DNA from: Erodium maritimum
Lineage: Eukaryota; Streptophyta; Magnoliopsida; Geraniales; Geraniaceae
Length of the DNA stretch: 64,000 nt
Assembly (NCBI GenBank): GCA_963921825.1
Contig: OY997590.1
Coordinates: forward strand, 50,113,039-50,177,038
Direction: 5' to 3'
How positions within the stretch are numbered: position 1 is the stretch's first letter; every line of letters begins with the position of its first letter. The position numbers and the translations under genes are program-made. Shown piece by piece: positions 20,918-33,471 of this stretch. The notes under the pieces are model-generated. The model did no database searches, was not told the origin of the DNA, and was given only the letters and a program-made list of their open reading frames with translations.

Positions 20918-23684
20918 TTCTCCAGCTATTGGAGCTTCTAGGGGCATCATCACTTTGTGGAATAAAGAAGTTTGGAAGATCATGGACTTCGTTTGTGAGA
21001 AGAGGGTTGTGTATTGGTTTGGTAAGCATTTAAGCACAGATTTAAGTCTTACTATTGCAAATGTGTATGCTCCTTGTTTTGTCCCAGATAGAGCTACACT
21101 GTGGTTAGAAATTGAACAAAAAATCACTTGTTTTATGCCTGAATTCATTGTGGCTGGTGATTTCAATGCGGTCCTTGATCCGGTTGAGAAAAGTGGCTCT
21201 TCATTCTTTGGTACTAGCATTGCTGATTTCAAATCTCTTCTGGATAATGTGGGGCTAGTTGATCTTCAATTGGTGGGGGGAAAGTTCACCTGGTTTGGGA
21301 CAAGATCTAGAGCTTCTAGATTTGATAGGTTTCTGGTTACTCCACAACTTCTCTCTACTTTTAGAAATGTATGTCAATCCTGTCACAACAGGGGTATTTC
21401 AGATCATAATCCTATCTTATTGGCAAATCTTGTGATGGACTGGGGGCCTAGACCCTTCAAATTCATCAATACTTGGACTTCGCATCCTAAATTCCCTAAG
21501 GATACTGAAGCTTTCTGGAACTCAGTTCAGGCTGTTGGTTCTCCTGCCTATATATTATGGTTCAAGCTCAAGGCTTTGAAGGGTTATTGGAGGGGTTGGA
21601 ACCTTGCTACTTTTGGTTGATTGGATTTGGATATTGACTTGATTACTGAGGAGATCAGTGGTTTGGACAATCAGATTGAATTTATAGACATGTCTAATGC
21701 TGAATGTTCACAGAGAGCACTCTTGTGTGCCAAACTAATTCAGAAATTGAAGCTTCAGTCCAAACTTTGGTGCCAGAAGGCTAGACATAAGTGGAGCAAA
21801 AAGAGGGACATATGTTCAAAGTTCTTCCATTTGGTGGCCAACTTTAATCAGGCTAGGAAAAAATTATCTCAAGTACTGGAGGATGGAATTTCCTATTCTA
21901 CTCCTACAGAGATCAAAGAGGTGGCTAAACTACATTTTGCTAAGAGGTTTCAAGTTGAGCATGAGATTTGTATTGATATCTCTTCTTTACCTTTCAAGAC
22001 TCTTACTTGTTTACAAGCTGAGGGGCTGGAGGCCAGTTTCTCTGAACAAGAAATATTCTTGGCAATTAAAGCTTGCAATGGTGATAAATCCCCAGGTCCT
22101 GATGGTTTCACCATGAGATTCTTCCAAGTGGGCTGGGAGTTTGTCAAACATGATGTCTTGAACTTGGTACATTATTTTCATGGGGGAGGATCATTGGGGA
22201 AGGGGATCAATTCATCCTTTATTACCCTCATTCCTAAATGCTCAGCTCCAGTTGGGTTTGAAGACTTTAGACCAATCAGTCTCATTAGCAGCTCTTACAA
22301 GATCATCTCCAAGTTGTTGGCTCATAGATTAAAGGCTCTGATGAACATATTAGTTAGTGATGTGCAGAATGGTTTCATTGGGGGGAGACAGATCTTAGAT
22401 GGGGTACTCATAGCAACTGAACTCATTCACTCCATCAAAAAATCAGGACAAGAAATATAATGTTTAAAGTTGATTTTGAGAAGGCTTATGATCATGTACA
22501 TTAGATGGACTTACTGAATGTTCTTAAGTCAATGGGGTTTGGATCTATTTGGCAAACTTGGATAGCAGAATGCATTAAGGCTTAGTCTTCCATTTTAATC
22601 AATGGCTCTCCTTCTGGTGATTTTCCACTTTTTAGAGGGTTGAGACAAGGCTGCTCTCTCTCCCCTCTTTTATTTGTTTTGGTGGCTGAAACTCTTCACC
22701 AACTGATGAATCAAGGGACTAATGCTAGGTTATATAGTAGAGTCAAGTGCAATGGTATTGGCCCTGAGATTTCTCACCTGCAATTTGCAGATGATACTTT
22801 GTTATTCATGCAAGCTGGGAGACAACAATTGATAAATCTGAAACACACTCTTAATGTTTTACAAAGGGCTATTGGTTTAAAGATCAATCTAGAAAAGTCA
22901 AGGGTTCTGCTTTTAAATCCTTCCTCTCTTAATATTTCTGAAGCAACATATATTTTGGGTTGTTCTTCTACTGCCCTTCCCATTGAATATTTGGGTTTTC
23001 AACTGGGAGCTAATCCTAAGAGGAAAAAAACTTGGGAACCTGTGGTGAATAAGTTTAAAAAAGAACTTGATTTATGGCAAGAAAAATCAAAGTCATTTGG
23101 TGGTAGAATCACACTCATTAACTCAACTCTAGGGGCCCTGCCTTTATTCTATATGTCACTTTATAATGCTCCTAAAAGGGTTTTATTGGAGATGGAGAGA
23201 TGACAAAGGAGATTTTTATGGAGTGGTAGCTTGTCAAGGAAGGTGTTGCATAAAGTCTGCTGGGATTCTGTGTGCAGACCAAAGAATGTGGGGGGGGGGG
23301 GGGGGTTAGGTAGCGAAAGATTACAAATTATGAATTTGGCCCTTTTAGCCAAATGGTGGTGGAGGTTTGCTTTGGAAAAAGACTCCTTGTGGAAACAGTT
23401 ATTGTGTGCAAAGTATGGTTGGGATCCTTCCTCTTGGGATTTATCTAAATTTTTATTACATGATGGGCAATGCTTCCTTAGACACATTGACTCATTACTC
23501 TCTATTCCTCAGTTTTCTAGTGCTTTTGGGGCTTCTGGTTTAACCTGGGAAGTCAATTCAGGCAAGTCTGTGTTTTTTTTGGAGGATATTTGGATCTCTG
23601 AAGTCTCTCTCAAAGCTTTATTTCAAAGAATGTACCATCTCAGTAATAAAAAGAAAGCTTTGGTCTCTAACTGTTGGTCAAATG
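20918..23684 (+). pseudogene. LINE-B ORF2, endonuclease end, RT and start of C-terminal region
   Basis: The first frame (to 21620) completes the endonuclease: NVYAPC, GDFNAVLDP and ISDHNPILL are the catalytic blocks. The W codon of the FGWLE-like joint is TGA here (21618-21620). The next frame (21621-22460) carries the RT start (SPGPDGFTMRFFQ, EDFRPISLISSSYKIISK). After a frameshift and a stop near 22460-22513, the frame 22640-23203 holds GLRQGCSLSPLLF and the catalytic FADDTLLF (about 22783-22806). The frame 23231-23684 holds the C-terminal LLAKWWWRF region with a G16 run at 23290-23305. Copia C interrupts at 23684 and the gene resumes at 52878. Confidence 0.9.
23290..23305 (+). repeat. Poly-G run G16 inside LINE-B ORF2
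   Basis: Sixteen G residues encode extra glycines at a place where LINE-A has only a Gly-Gly-Leu-Gly turn. The downstream frame stays open. Confidence 0.9.
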
Positions 23685-25250
23685 TGTTGGAACTTGATTT
23701 CGTGGACAAGAAAAACAAGAATTTGCAGCGGAAATTAACCACGAATCAAGTAAAATAAATTCTACCAAATATGAAGAACAAAGCTGAAAATTCAGCAAGG
23801 TTACAAGAACATCACCTTGTAGTTTTGATGGTGAAGATGGAAGAATAACACCAACTATGGTTCGGCTTAAGTCCCTTGGACGCCTACATATCCGAGATGG
23901 AATCAAAGCCAACGTAGTTCTTGAGTTTGATGACTCAAGAACATGAAAAACAACCTATAAAGCTTGGAGGGGGTTTCGGCCAAGGGTAGAGGAGGAAGAA
24001 GAAGACTCTCTCTCTCTAATTCTCTACACTTGCATGTTGTGTTCTCCAACCTGTCTTGCATGCTTAGTTAAGTGGAATCACTTAACTCTCAACTTAAGAC
24101 AAGTGTCCATGCCAAGATGCTAGGTGGAGCTAATAAACTACCTAGTTTATTAGTTTAGTGGAAATTGGGTCCCACCCAATTTTGTCAACAAGACTAATTG
24201 TCATCTAATGACTTAAGCCTTGTTGGGCCTAGCCTATATGGGCCGGCCATGGGCCTCTCCAAGAGAGCCCATGCCGAGCCCAATATGCTAGACGGTCCAC
24301 CATGGCGATCCCCGCCACAATTCCTTCCAACTTAGGTTCGTCATGTTCTTATCGAGTATCAAACTGTCGGTGTGACCCTTAGGTCTATGCATGTCGGTAA
24401 GATCAACGTAAAATCCCATTTTACTTGATCTTACCAAAGTGGCGGCTGACGAAACACAGTATTGCCCGACCCTGCATAACGAATCGCGACCTGTCGATTC
24501 TGACCTTTCAGTCGTCCTTGTCATTATCCCTTTATCACCGATATCCGGATTAAGATAAGGCATAGAGCCGTCATCCTTATTATCCTCAATCCATGTTCCT
24601 TGATATGTGAGATGACTGACCTTATGATACCAGTATCATGTGCATGGCCATGCTTTCTGTCAGTCACTCTCGATCAAGCGGCCGTGAACCAGATATCTTT
24701 CCCATACCGCAGTATGAGGGATAAATCCCTTAGCCGTCTATCATGTCACTCATGCAGTCATTCCCCAAGCCAATCCTGGCCGTTATGGAAGCCCAATCAC
24801 GGTGCAACATTGGGCTTTCAGGTCAAACTTGGTTGTTTACTGCATAGCAATCATATAGACTCCTCGGTCTAAGGATACCTAACAAGCTACGACTCTGAAC
24901 ATATTCATGACTTAATCTATGGAACATATTCAGGTCGGGTCGTCCAACATCATGTCCCACATGATGTTTATGATCAGACTCCAGAACCCTTTCATATGGC
25001 TAATAGAACGTAAGCCATCAAGAGTCATATTTCATACTAGTCGCTTCCAGTGAAGACTATTGACTAGGGACCTCATCGAGTGTGATCCATTCTGATCTAT
25101 GGTTCTATTCGCATGGTGGGCACAGATCGGAAACACACACGACATATTACTCCAACACTTAAGTAATATAAAAGCCACTTTATTTATATTGCCAACGATG
25201 ATAATTACAATTGGACATTTACGATCGGACTACGGGCACCGAGGCTAACA
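23685..25250 (-). repeat. Copia C 3' LTR, 1,566 bp
   Basis: The minus-strand LTR is bounded by TGTTGGAACTT (23685, plus strand) and GAGGCTAACA (25250). It is close to its partner at 51311-52872 (1,562 bp) with scattered differences. It contains three consecutive hairpins at 24067-24086 (8-bp stem), 24130-24153 (11-bp stem) and 24162-24182 (9-bp stem). Confidence 0.93.
24067..24182 (-). other. Three-hairpin cluster in copia C LTR
   Basis: GTTAAGTG-GAAT-CACTTAAC (24067-24086), CTAATAAACTA-CC-TAGTTTATTAG (24130-24153, shown as arms) and AAATTGGGT-CCC-ACCCAATTT (24162-24182) are perfect inverted repeats lying in a row. A similar trio with unrelated sequence sits at the matching place in the A/B-type LTRs (for example 56900-57060). 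A structural RNA role is inference. Confidence 0.65.
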
Positions 25251-25262
25251 ATCTCCCACTTG
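25251..25262 (-). other. Copia C polypurine tract
   Basis: On the minus strand it reads CAAGTGGGAGAT directly before the 3' LTR. It matches the tracts of copia A (36989-37000) and copia B. Confidence 0.85.
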
Positions 25263-25729
25263 CCCTAGCTCCAATCTAAATTCCAATCTAATCCCATTGA
25301 CCTTACATGCCTTTCGTGCTTGGGTAACGAGAGCGCTTTGGTCAACGGGTCGGGTATGTTATCATCCGTTGCAATATAAGTGATCTTCACATCACCTCTG
25401 TTCAGAATCTCTCTGATTAGGTGATATCGCCGCAATACATGTTTGGATTTGTTATGCGATCTGGGCTCCTTAGCTTGAGCAATGGCCCCAGTGTTGTCGC
25501 AAAATAGGTTCACCGGGCTGGATGGGTTTTTAATTACACCCAACCCTGCAATGAACTTCCTAATCCATACAACCTCCTTGGCCGCCTCTGCAGCCGCTAT
25601 GTATTCGGCCTCTGTCGTGGAGTCAACGACGGTATCTTGCTTCACGCTCTTCCAGCTGAAAGCCCCGCCATTCAGCGTGAACACATATCCCGAATGAATT
25701 CTAAAGTCATCTGGATCTGATTGGAAACT
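25263..25729 (-). pseudogene. Copia C RNase H, C-terminal part
   Basis: The minus-strand frame reads QSDPDDFRIHSGYVF, TTEAEYIAAAEAAKE (catalytic Glu of EAEY), LFCDNTGAI (catalytic Asp), then the C-terminal KITYIATDDNIPDPLTKAL. It is the intact end of a Ty1/copia polyprotein. Its upstream part is at 46145-46333, separated by gypsy D. The two halves join inside ...VKEYVDASF + QSDPDDF.... No internal stop is seen in this piece. Confidence 0.92.
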
Positions 25730-27589
25730 TGTAATAACCACTCCCTGTCAACGCCAGTCAAATCTGCGAAACACAGGAAAATTTAAAAAATTTCAGCAGA
25801 CACTTGATTGAACCTAAATTTGACCCCGAGGGTCATACCGGACTTAAGTTTACCCCGATATCGACCAAAATGAGTTCTGGGGGACTCAGGGCAACATTCT
25901 GATCAATTTGGGAAATGTTGACTTTTCGCTGGAAAAGTCAACCGAGCGACGTTTTGGTCCATTCGAGGACCGTTTTGGATCCGAAAAACTTAGCCGTCGT
26001 CGCAGCGGTCTTAGTTGAGCCGTTTCCTTGTAGCCCGTCAAGTTTCGTAATTTCTTGGAAAAAGTGCCCGTTCGGGGCCCGAAACGTCCGATTTTTCGCG
26101 AATCTGATTGTAAAAAATATCTAGTAGATATTTTCTAAAAGGTGTGGGACCCACCTTTCCACTTGTCCAACAAGTGGTGGTGTTAGTTTTTGGAAGAAAA
26201 TGAAGATGAGCCAACATGGGGGTTTCGGCCACACCAAAAAAATAAAAGAAAAAAATAGAAAAAGGAAGAGAGTAAATTAGAGAGAGAAGGAGAAGGAGAA
26301 GGAGAAGAAGAGAGAAGGGAGAGAAATTTAGGGTTTGGAGGCACTATTCACGTCATCTAACCCTTGGATCGTCTCAAAGTTCGAAGAATCAAACTCTCCT
26401 CGTCTTCCTCTACGGTATACACCAAACCGATCTTCGATTTGTCAAATTCTAAATTTAGGTTTTGGTTTGAAACTACTAGTTTAAGGTTGTTTTGATGTTG
26501 GGGGAGTGTTGGAGACGTTTTGGAGGTGTTTGGAGGTAAAATTTGACGTTTTCCGGTGACCGGAAGCTCGGGAGGAGCTCCGGCCACCGTGGGTGGTGGC
26601 CGGCAGGCCATGGGGGGCTGGCCGGAGCTGGGACCAGCCACCACCATGGTGGCCGGGCCCCAATTTGAGCCCTAGGACCCACGGCCAAGTTGGTCTGGGT
26701 GGGGCCCACGTGCTCGGGTTTAGTGTTCAGGTGGTTTAGAACGTTCCCCGGACCATTTATCCTTAACCGAATCGAAATTTGGAATTATATTGGAAAAGTT
26801 GTAATCATCGGGTTTAGAAACTTTAACCGGTAATTAATTGACTCGGAAGTCAGAATTCGATCCCGTCAAGTGCATTGGGACCCTTGAATTATTCTAAGAC
26901 CGTAGAAACGAAAACGGGAATTTTTGGAGCCCCGGAAGGGCATTTCCAAAACCCGGGCAGATTCGCCATGTAGGGCGAATCGGGCGTTTACGGGTCCTTT
27001 ATCGACAATGTCGAGTAATTGGGAAGTTTGGGAGTGATCGACATTGTCGGGGTTAAGTTTGTGCGTCAAATTCAATGAATTTCAGTTTATTCCTGCGAGT
27101 TGTTAAGTGCCTTAAAATTGTGTTCTTTTAGATCGTGCCGCGGAACGAGGCAAGGGAAAGCTGGGTGAGTGACTGTGATCACACCGGAGCTCGTTGGTTG
27201 GCTTTTGGAGAACACGCACGAGGTAGGGAAAAGTAGCTGGATCTCGGCCCTGACTAGGGAAAGTTAACAGTAGAATTGCATGTGACACTTGGGTGTCGTG
27301 GGTTAAGTAGGCTATCGAATATTAGAAATGCATGTGACACTTGGGGTGTCGTGGGTTAAGTAGGTTATCGAAGATTGGAAATGCATGTGACACTTAGTAG
27401 TGTCGTAAGAGCAGTAAACTTGTTGATAATAGAATTACTGGAGGCATATGAGCATGCCCGGAGGTTGATTGTGAACTTATCGATATTAGGAGTACTGGAG
27501 GCATATGACCATGCCCGGAGGTTGTTTGTGAAACTGTTGATATTAGAACTGTTGGAGGCATTGTTTATGCCGGAGGTTGATTTTGTGTA

Positions 27590-28260
27590 GTTGTGTCTTG
27601 GGTGGCCTTGAGAGCAGTACTTTACTGTTGTGTCTTGGGTGGCCATGAGAGCCCGTGTTCTACTGTTGGCGTCTTGGGTGGCCATGAGGGTCGTGGGGTT
27701 GTTGAACCCGTGTCTTTACTGTGGGTGTGTCTTGGGTGGCCGTTAGTTCCCGTGGGGTTGTTGAACCCGTGTCTTTACTGTGGGTGTGTCTTGGGTGGCC
27801 GTGAGTGCCCGTGGGGTTGTTGAGCCCGTGAGTTACTGTTGGTGGTTTAAATGGTCGTGAGTGCCCGTGTGGTTGTTGAGCCCGTGAGTTACTGTTGGTG
27901 TATCTTGGGAGGCCGTGAGTGCCCGTGGGGTTTTTGAGTCCGTGTTTTACGGTTGGTGTCTTGGGTGGCCATGAGAGCCCGTACTTTATTATTGTTGTCT
28001 TGGGTGGCCATGAGAGCCGTGCTTTATTATTGGTGTCTTGGGTGGCCATGAGAGTCGTGCTTTATTATTGGTGTCTTGGATGGCCATGAGAGCCCGTGTT
28101 TTACTGTTGGAGTCTTGGGTGGCCATGAGTGCCTGCGGGGTTGTTGAGCCCGTGAGTTACTGTTGGTGTGTCTTGGGAGGCCATGAGGGCCTGTGGGGTT
28201 GTTGAACCCGTGTTTTTACCGTTGGAGTCTTGAGTGGCCATGAGTGCCTGTGGAGTGTTG
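27590..28260 (+). repeat. Tandem array, ~40-45 bp units, gypsy D 5' LTR
   Basis: About fifteen diverged units with TCTTGGGTGGCCATGAGAG or GTGGGGTTGTTGAGCCCGTG. Same family as 1192-1770. The 3' LTR copy is 44757-45360. Confidence 0.85.
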
Positions 28261-28308
28261 AACTGTTCTTGACACTGTTTTTGAACCTTGCTTGTGATTG
28301 TGATTGCG

Positions 28309-28468
28309 AATCCCGGTAGGTTGCGAGCATTCTTTGGCTGGCCTGACCAAGTTTAAGTCTCGGCAGGTTTTGAGCATTCTTTGGCTAGCCTGATCCGTGT
28401 TCGAGTCTCGGCAGGTTGTGAGCATTCTTTGGCTAGCCTGATCCGTGTTCGAGTCTCGGTAGTTTGTG
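28309..28468 (+). repeat. ~49-bp tandem array, gypsy D 5' LTR
   Basis: Three and a half units with GAGCATTCTTTGGCTAGCCTG and CGTGTTCGAGTCTCGGCAGG. The counterpart in the 3' LTR is 45413-45572. Confidence 0.85.
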
Positions 28469-28551
28469 AACATTTTTTAGCACTGAGCAGCTGACAGGAG
28501 TGCGATCCTTTGTGATCTTGTTTGGAGTGCGATCCTTTGTGATCTTGGTTG

Positions 28552-30238
28552 TGTTAGTCTTAGTGCCCGTAGTTCAATCCTAAATGTCCAAATGTATATA
28601 TCATCGTTAACAATAAAATTAAAGCGGCTTTATATTACTTATGTGTTGGAGTAATATATCGATGTGTGCTCTGATCTATGCCCACCATGCGAATAGAACC
28701 ATAGATCGAGATAGATCACACTCGATGGGTCCCTAGTCAACAAAGCTTCACTAGAAGCGACTAGTATGAAAGATGGCTCTTTATGGCTTACGTTCTGTTA
28801 GTCATTAGAATGAGATTCTGGAGTCTGATCATAGATATCACGTGGGACATGATATTGGACGACCCGCCCTGAATATGTGCCATAGATTAAGTCATGAACA
28901 TATTCAGTGTTGTAGCTTGTCATGTATCCTTAGACCAAGGAGTCTTTGTGATCGCTATGTAGTCAACAACTGAGTTTGACCTGAGCCTAACGTTGTCCGT
29001 AACAGGGCTTCCACAACGGCCAGGATTGGCTTGGGGACGGGCTACATGAGTGATACGAAAGACGGCTAAGGGATTTATCCCTCATACTAAGGTATGGGAA
29101 AGATATCGGTTCTCGGCCGCTTGATCGAGAGTGACTGGAAGAATAGCATGGCCATGCACATGATACTGGGTATCATATCTTCAGTCATCTCACATATCAA
29201 GGAACGGTGATTGAGAATAATAAGGATGACGGCTCTATGCCTTATCTCAATCAGGATATCGGAGATAAAAGGATAATGACAGGGACGACGGAAAGGTTAA
29301 AATCGACAGGGTCGATTCGTTATGTAGTGTCAGGCAATACTAAAGTCTCGTTAGTTGCCACTTAATAGGATCAAGTAAAATGGGATTTTACGTTGATCTA
29401 TTGACATGCATAAACCTAAGGGTCACACCGGAGGATGAAACTCATTGACACATTTATGGAGAATGGCCAAAAGGGAGTTGTCTCGGGACATGACCAAAAC
29501 TGGGTTTTGGGTCATGTGCCCGTAAGTGAATAGGACTTCACAGATCGAGACAAGGCTTGGAGTCTTGGGATTGATCCCGTCGGATAATGTTGGACATTTC
29601 CGGTATGGAAGGCATGGAGGCGATGAGCGAATCACGGGACCTCGTTGGAAATGGCCACGGGCCATGTTCCAAGAGGCCCATGAAAGGCCCATGCAACCAA
29701 GGCCCATGGAACTAATTAATCAAGTCTTGATTAATTAGTACTAAGTAAGCAAGACAAGGATTAAGGTGTTGGTGATTCACCACCTAACCCAATCTTGTCT
29801 TGCCATACTTTGTCCTATTTACACCTTACTTGACACCATACTTGTCCCATGCCTTTAGTTGGACAAGTATGGGTTTTTTTATGTTTAAGTCATCTTTTTT
29901 CAACATAACAAACACAAGACAAGAATAGGAAACACATTTTCTCTCCCTCTTCCATGGCCATTTCGGGTTTGGCTAGTTTCCACCTCCATGTTTGTGTTCT
30001 TGAGTCCTCAAAGAGAAGAACTACGTGGCTTTGATTCCCATGTGGATACGTAGGCGTCTTGGAGATTCAAGCCACTCATTCGTTAACCGGTGTTCTTGTT
30101 TTGGTAAGAACTAGTGCTGAATTTTTCTCTTGTTAATCCATTCTTTGTTAGTTGTTTCATGGATTTAATTGTCTCTTGGTTTTCATTGATTTTCCGCTGC
30201 GAGTTGGTTCATCTCCAACCCTAACTCGAGACCCAACA
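28552..30238 (+). repeat. Copia A 5' LTR, 1,687 bp
   Basis: TGTTAGTCTTAG ... GACCCAACA. It carries the 15-bp insertion that repeats GGCCCATG near 29690-29705, shared only with the 3' LTR at 37001-38687. Three hairpins lie at about 29710-29870. Confidence 0.95.
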
Positions 30239-30239
30239 G

Positions 30240-30251
30240 TGGTATCAGAGC
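30240..30251 (+). other. Copia A primer binding site (initiator tRNA-Met)
   Basis: TGGTATCAGAGC starts two bases after the 5' LTR and is complementary to the 3' end of plant initiator tRNA-Met. The same site is used by copia B, copia C and gypsy D. Confidence 0.92.
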
Positions 30252-33200
30252 TGTGCTACCTTCGGGATTCACAAGACGGTGTTCAAAGTTTCGGTTTTGC
30301 TTGAAAGTTTCGTTTTTGGCATGTTGTTTTGCTAAATTGTTTGATAACATGTTTTAAATTATTGTTTATGGATTTAATGCATGTAAAATGAATTTTTGAA
30401 AATTATTTCAAATCTGGAAATTTTGAAAAAAATTTGATTTTTCGGGTCTCGGGAGCGGGACTCTCGGGGAGCCGAAACCGGGACCGAACGGGGCTCCGTT
30501 GGACGGAGCTAGGCCAAGCATGACCATTGGATGGTTGATATGCCAAGGCTAAACCGTTTTGTTAGTTATGACGAGTTTGGAACCGTCATGATGAACTCGA
30601 AGATCAAATGTTCAAAAGTTTCATTATTGAACGGTTTCGATAAACCGAGCATCAAAAAATTTCGAAACTTCGCTATTAATTAAAACCGGAAAATCACATG
30701 ATATTTGATAACATGCTTGTTTGATAACACGATGTGTGATGTGATGTTGGCATGGTGTACATAATAGCCCCGAGCTCAATTTAATTATTTATCGCTTTTC
30801 ACGGCCTGCGAGCCGTTAGAGTTAACGTGTAATTATTCTTTCAAGGTGTGGTCTGTTGCGTCTCGAGGTAGGGTTGGAGATGAACCAACTCGCAGAGGAA
30901 AATCAAGGAAAACCAAGAGACGATTAAAACCATGAAACAACTAACAAAGAATGGATTCACAAGAGAAAAATTCAGCACTAGTTCTTACCAAAACAAGAAC
31001 ACCGGGTAACGAATGATTGGCTTGAGTCTCCAAGACGCCTACGTATCCACATGGGAATCAAAGCCACGTAGTTCTTCTCTTTGAGGACTCAAGAACACAA
31101 AAATGGAGGTGGAAACTAGCCAAACCCGAAATGGCCACGGAAGAGGGAGAGAAAATGTGTTTCCTATTCTTGTCTTGTGTTTATTATGTTGAAAAAAGAT
31201 GACTTGAACATAACAAAACCCATACTTGTCCAACTAAAGGCATGGGACAAGTATGGTGTCAAGTAAGGTGTAAATAGGACAAAGTATGGCAAGACAAGAT
31301 TGGGTTAGGTGGTGAATCACCAACACCTTAATCCTTGTCTTGCTTACTTAGTACTAATTAATCAAGACTTGATTAATTAGTTCCATGGGCCTTTCATGGG
31401 CCTCTTGGAACATGGCCCGTGGCCATTTCCAACGAGGTCCCGTGATTCGCTCATCGCCTCCAAGCCTTCCATACCGGAAATGTCCAACATTATCCGACGC
31501 GATCAATCCCAAGACTCCAAGCCTTGTCTCGATCCGTAAAGTCCTATTCACTTACGGGCACATGACCCAAAACCCAGTTTTGGTCATATCCCGAGACAAC
31601 TCCCTTTTGGCCATTCTCCATAAATGTGTCAATGAGTTTCATCCTCCGGTGTGACCCTTAGGTTATGCATGTCAATAGATCAACGTAAAATCCCATTTTA
31701 CTTGATCCTATTTAAGTGGCAACTAACGAGACTTTAGTATTGCCTGACACTGCATAGCGAATCGACCCTGTCGATTCTAACCTTTCCGTCGTCCCTGTCA
31801 TTATCCTTTTATCTCCGATATCCTGATTGAGATAAGGCATAGAGCCGTCATCCTTATTATTCTCAATCACCGTTCCTTGATATGTGAGATGACTGAAGAT
31901 ATGATACCCAGTATCATGTGCATGGCCATGCTATTCTTTCAGTCACTCTCGATCAAGCGGCCGAGAACCGATATCTTTCCCATACCTCAGTATGAGGTAT
32001 AAATCCCTTAGCCACCTTTCGTGTCACTCATGTAGCCCGTCCCCAAGCCAATCCTGCCCGTTATGGAAGCCCTGTTACGGACAACGTTAGGCTCAGGTCA
32101 AACTCAGTTGTTGAGTACATAGCGATCACAAAGACTCCTTGGTCTAAGGATACATGACAAGCTACGACACTGAATATGTTCATGACTTAATCTATGGCAC
32201 ATATTCAGGGCGGGTCGCCCAATATCATGTCCTACATGATATCTATGATCAGACTCCGGAATCCCATTCCAATGACTAACAGAACGTAAGCTATAAAAAG
32301 TCATCTTTCATACTAGTCGCTTCTAGTGAAGCTTTGTTGACTAGGGACCCATCGAGTGTGATCTATCTCGATCTATGGTTCTATTCGCATGGTGGGCATA
32401 GATCAGAGCACACATCGATATATTACTCCAACACATAAGTAATATAAAGCCGCTTTAATTTTATTGCTAACGATGATATATACATTTGGACATTTAGGAT
32501 TGAACTACGGGCACTAAGACTAACATGGTCGTCGAACCACTTGTTTGTAATATTTATTTATTCCCGACCTGCGAGTCGTGTATTAAATTGTAATATTTTA
32601 CTCAAGACGAAGAAAGGGCGAAAAGGTCATTTGGTGGCTTTTCGGGTGTTGGCATCGGCTTGGAGTCGGTGGAGCTCAAGAAGCTAGTGGGAGTTAGTTT
32701 AGGGGGCTATTATGTGCACATTTATCGCTTTATGCTTGGTTTAGTTTATGCATGATTAATTATATGTGTTTTAGAATTGCATGCTTAACTTTATTTACCG
32801 AGCATATCACCTCACATGCAAAGATAAAATTGGACTTTTAATCCTTGTGTGTGAACCCTTAGAACCGTCATTGCATTGGATGTAGTTGACGGGTTCAAAG
32901 GAAGAATTACATTGGATGTAATTTGAGGCATCATTGCATTTGGAATGTAGTTGATGTGCTCATCGCATCTAGGATGTGCCAAAGTTTTGAACACAACTGG
33001 ACAAGTAAAAGCGGGTCATGTCCGATACCTCCCAATCATCAACACCTTACTACCTCCCCGTCCTATGGTTGTCATGCGCATTAGCGGAGCATCCATGGGG
33101 AAGCGGGGTAGTAGGTTTGGACTATATATGTGGGTGTCGTGCGCATTAGCGGAGCACCTACATAGTGACGAGCCATAGTTGAAAATTTGTGGACCCGACT

Positions 33201-33471
33201 ACGATTCTCGGCCTGAGGTTGAGCTAGGGTAACAGATAGGGTAAGTCGTGTACATAAGTACATACCCTAGCCAAGAGTCACATTGGATGTGATTGGATGG
33301 AGTCCTACCTACATAGCTCGATTAAGTGGTGAACATTAGTTCAGCTTAATCGAGTGAATCAAGGATCTTGGTTTCAGATTCTAAAGGTTTAGAATCGATT
33401 GTTGGTGTTTAAGCTTGATCTTCATAAAATTTATTCAGTTTACTGATTGAATTTTATCTGTTGCAGATCAA
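30252..33471 (+). other. Copia A untranslated leader with nested solo LTR
   Basis: About 1.5 kb of own sequence (30252-30853 and 32531-33471) between primer site and gag. It has no recognisable gene. It includes repeated ACATTGGATGTA words (32870-32960) and two copies of GCGCATTAGCGGAGCA about 65 bp apart (33076-33091 and 33141-33156). Copia B and copia C keep equivalent leaders of the same length, so a leader of this size is a property of the family. Confidence 0.8.
30854..32525 (-). mobile_element. Ty1/copia solo LTR inserted in inverse orientation in copia A
   Basis: A 1,672-bp LTR of the B type (no 15-bp insertion), bounded by TGTTGCGTCTCGAGG and CACTAAGACTAACA on the plus strand. The target duplication TGGTC lies at 30849-30853 and 32526-32530. 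The uninterrupted target can be read in copia B at 58036-58040. It is the innermost layer of the nest. Confidence 0.96.

Larger units (their letters stand above)
25730..28551 (+). repeat. Gypsy D 5' LTR, first part
   Basis: It begins TGTAATAACCACTCCCTGTC and is colinear with the 3' LTR from 42897. It includes a purine-rich tract (26278-26325), a donor-like CTACGGTATAC (26410-26420), a GC-rich stretch with CCGGCCACC (26560-26660), the TCTTGGGTGGCCATGAG array and a ~49-bp array. Copia A interrupts it at 28552. The last 504 bp of the LTR lie at 38693-39196, giving a total of about 3,326 bp. Confidence 0.92.

Noticed and set aside
20826..21620. A 264-codon frame that could be called a complete gene from its ATG at 20826.
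   Set aside because: The first 29 codons are the end of a solo LTR. The rest is the LINE-B endonuclease whose true start is 19061. The fusion is an accident of insertion.
30240..30251. tRNA-like TGGTATCAGAGC words, seen four times.
   Set aside because: They sit right after 5' LTR ends and are primer binding sites. No cloverleaf surrounds them.
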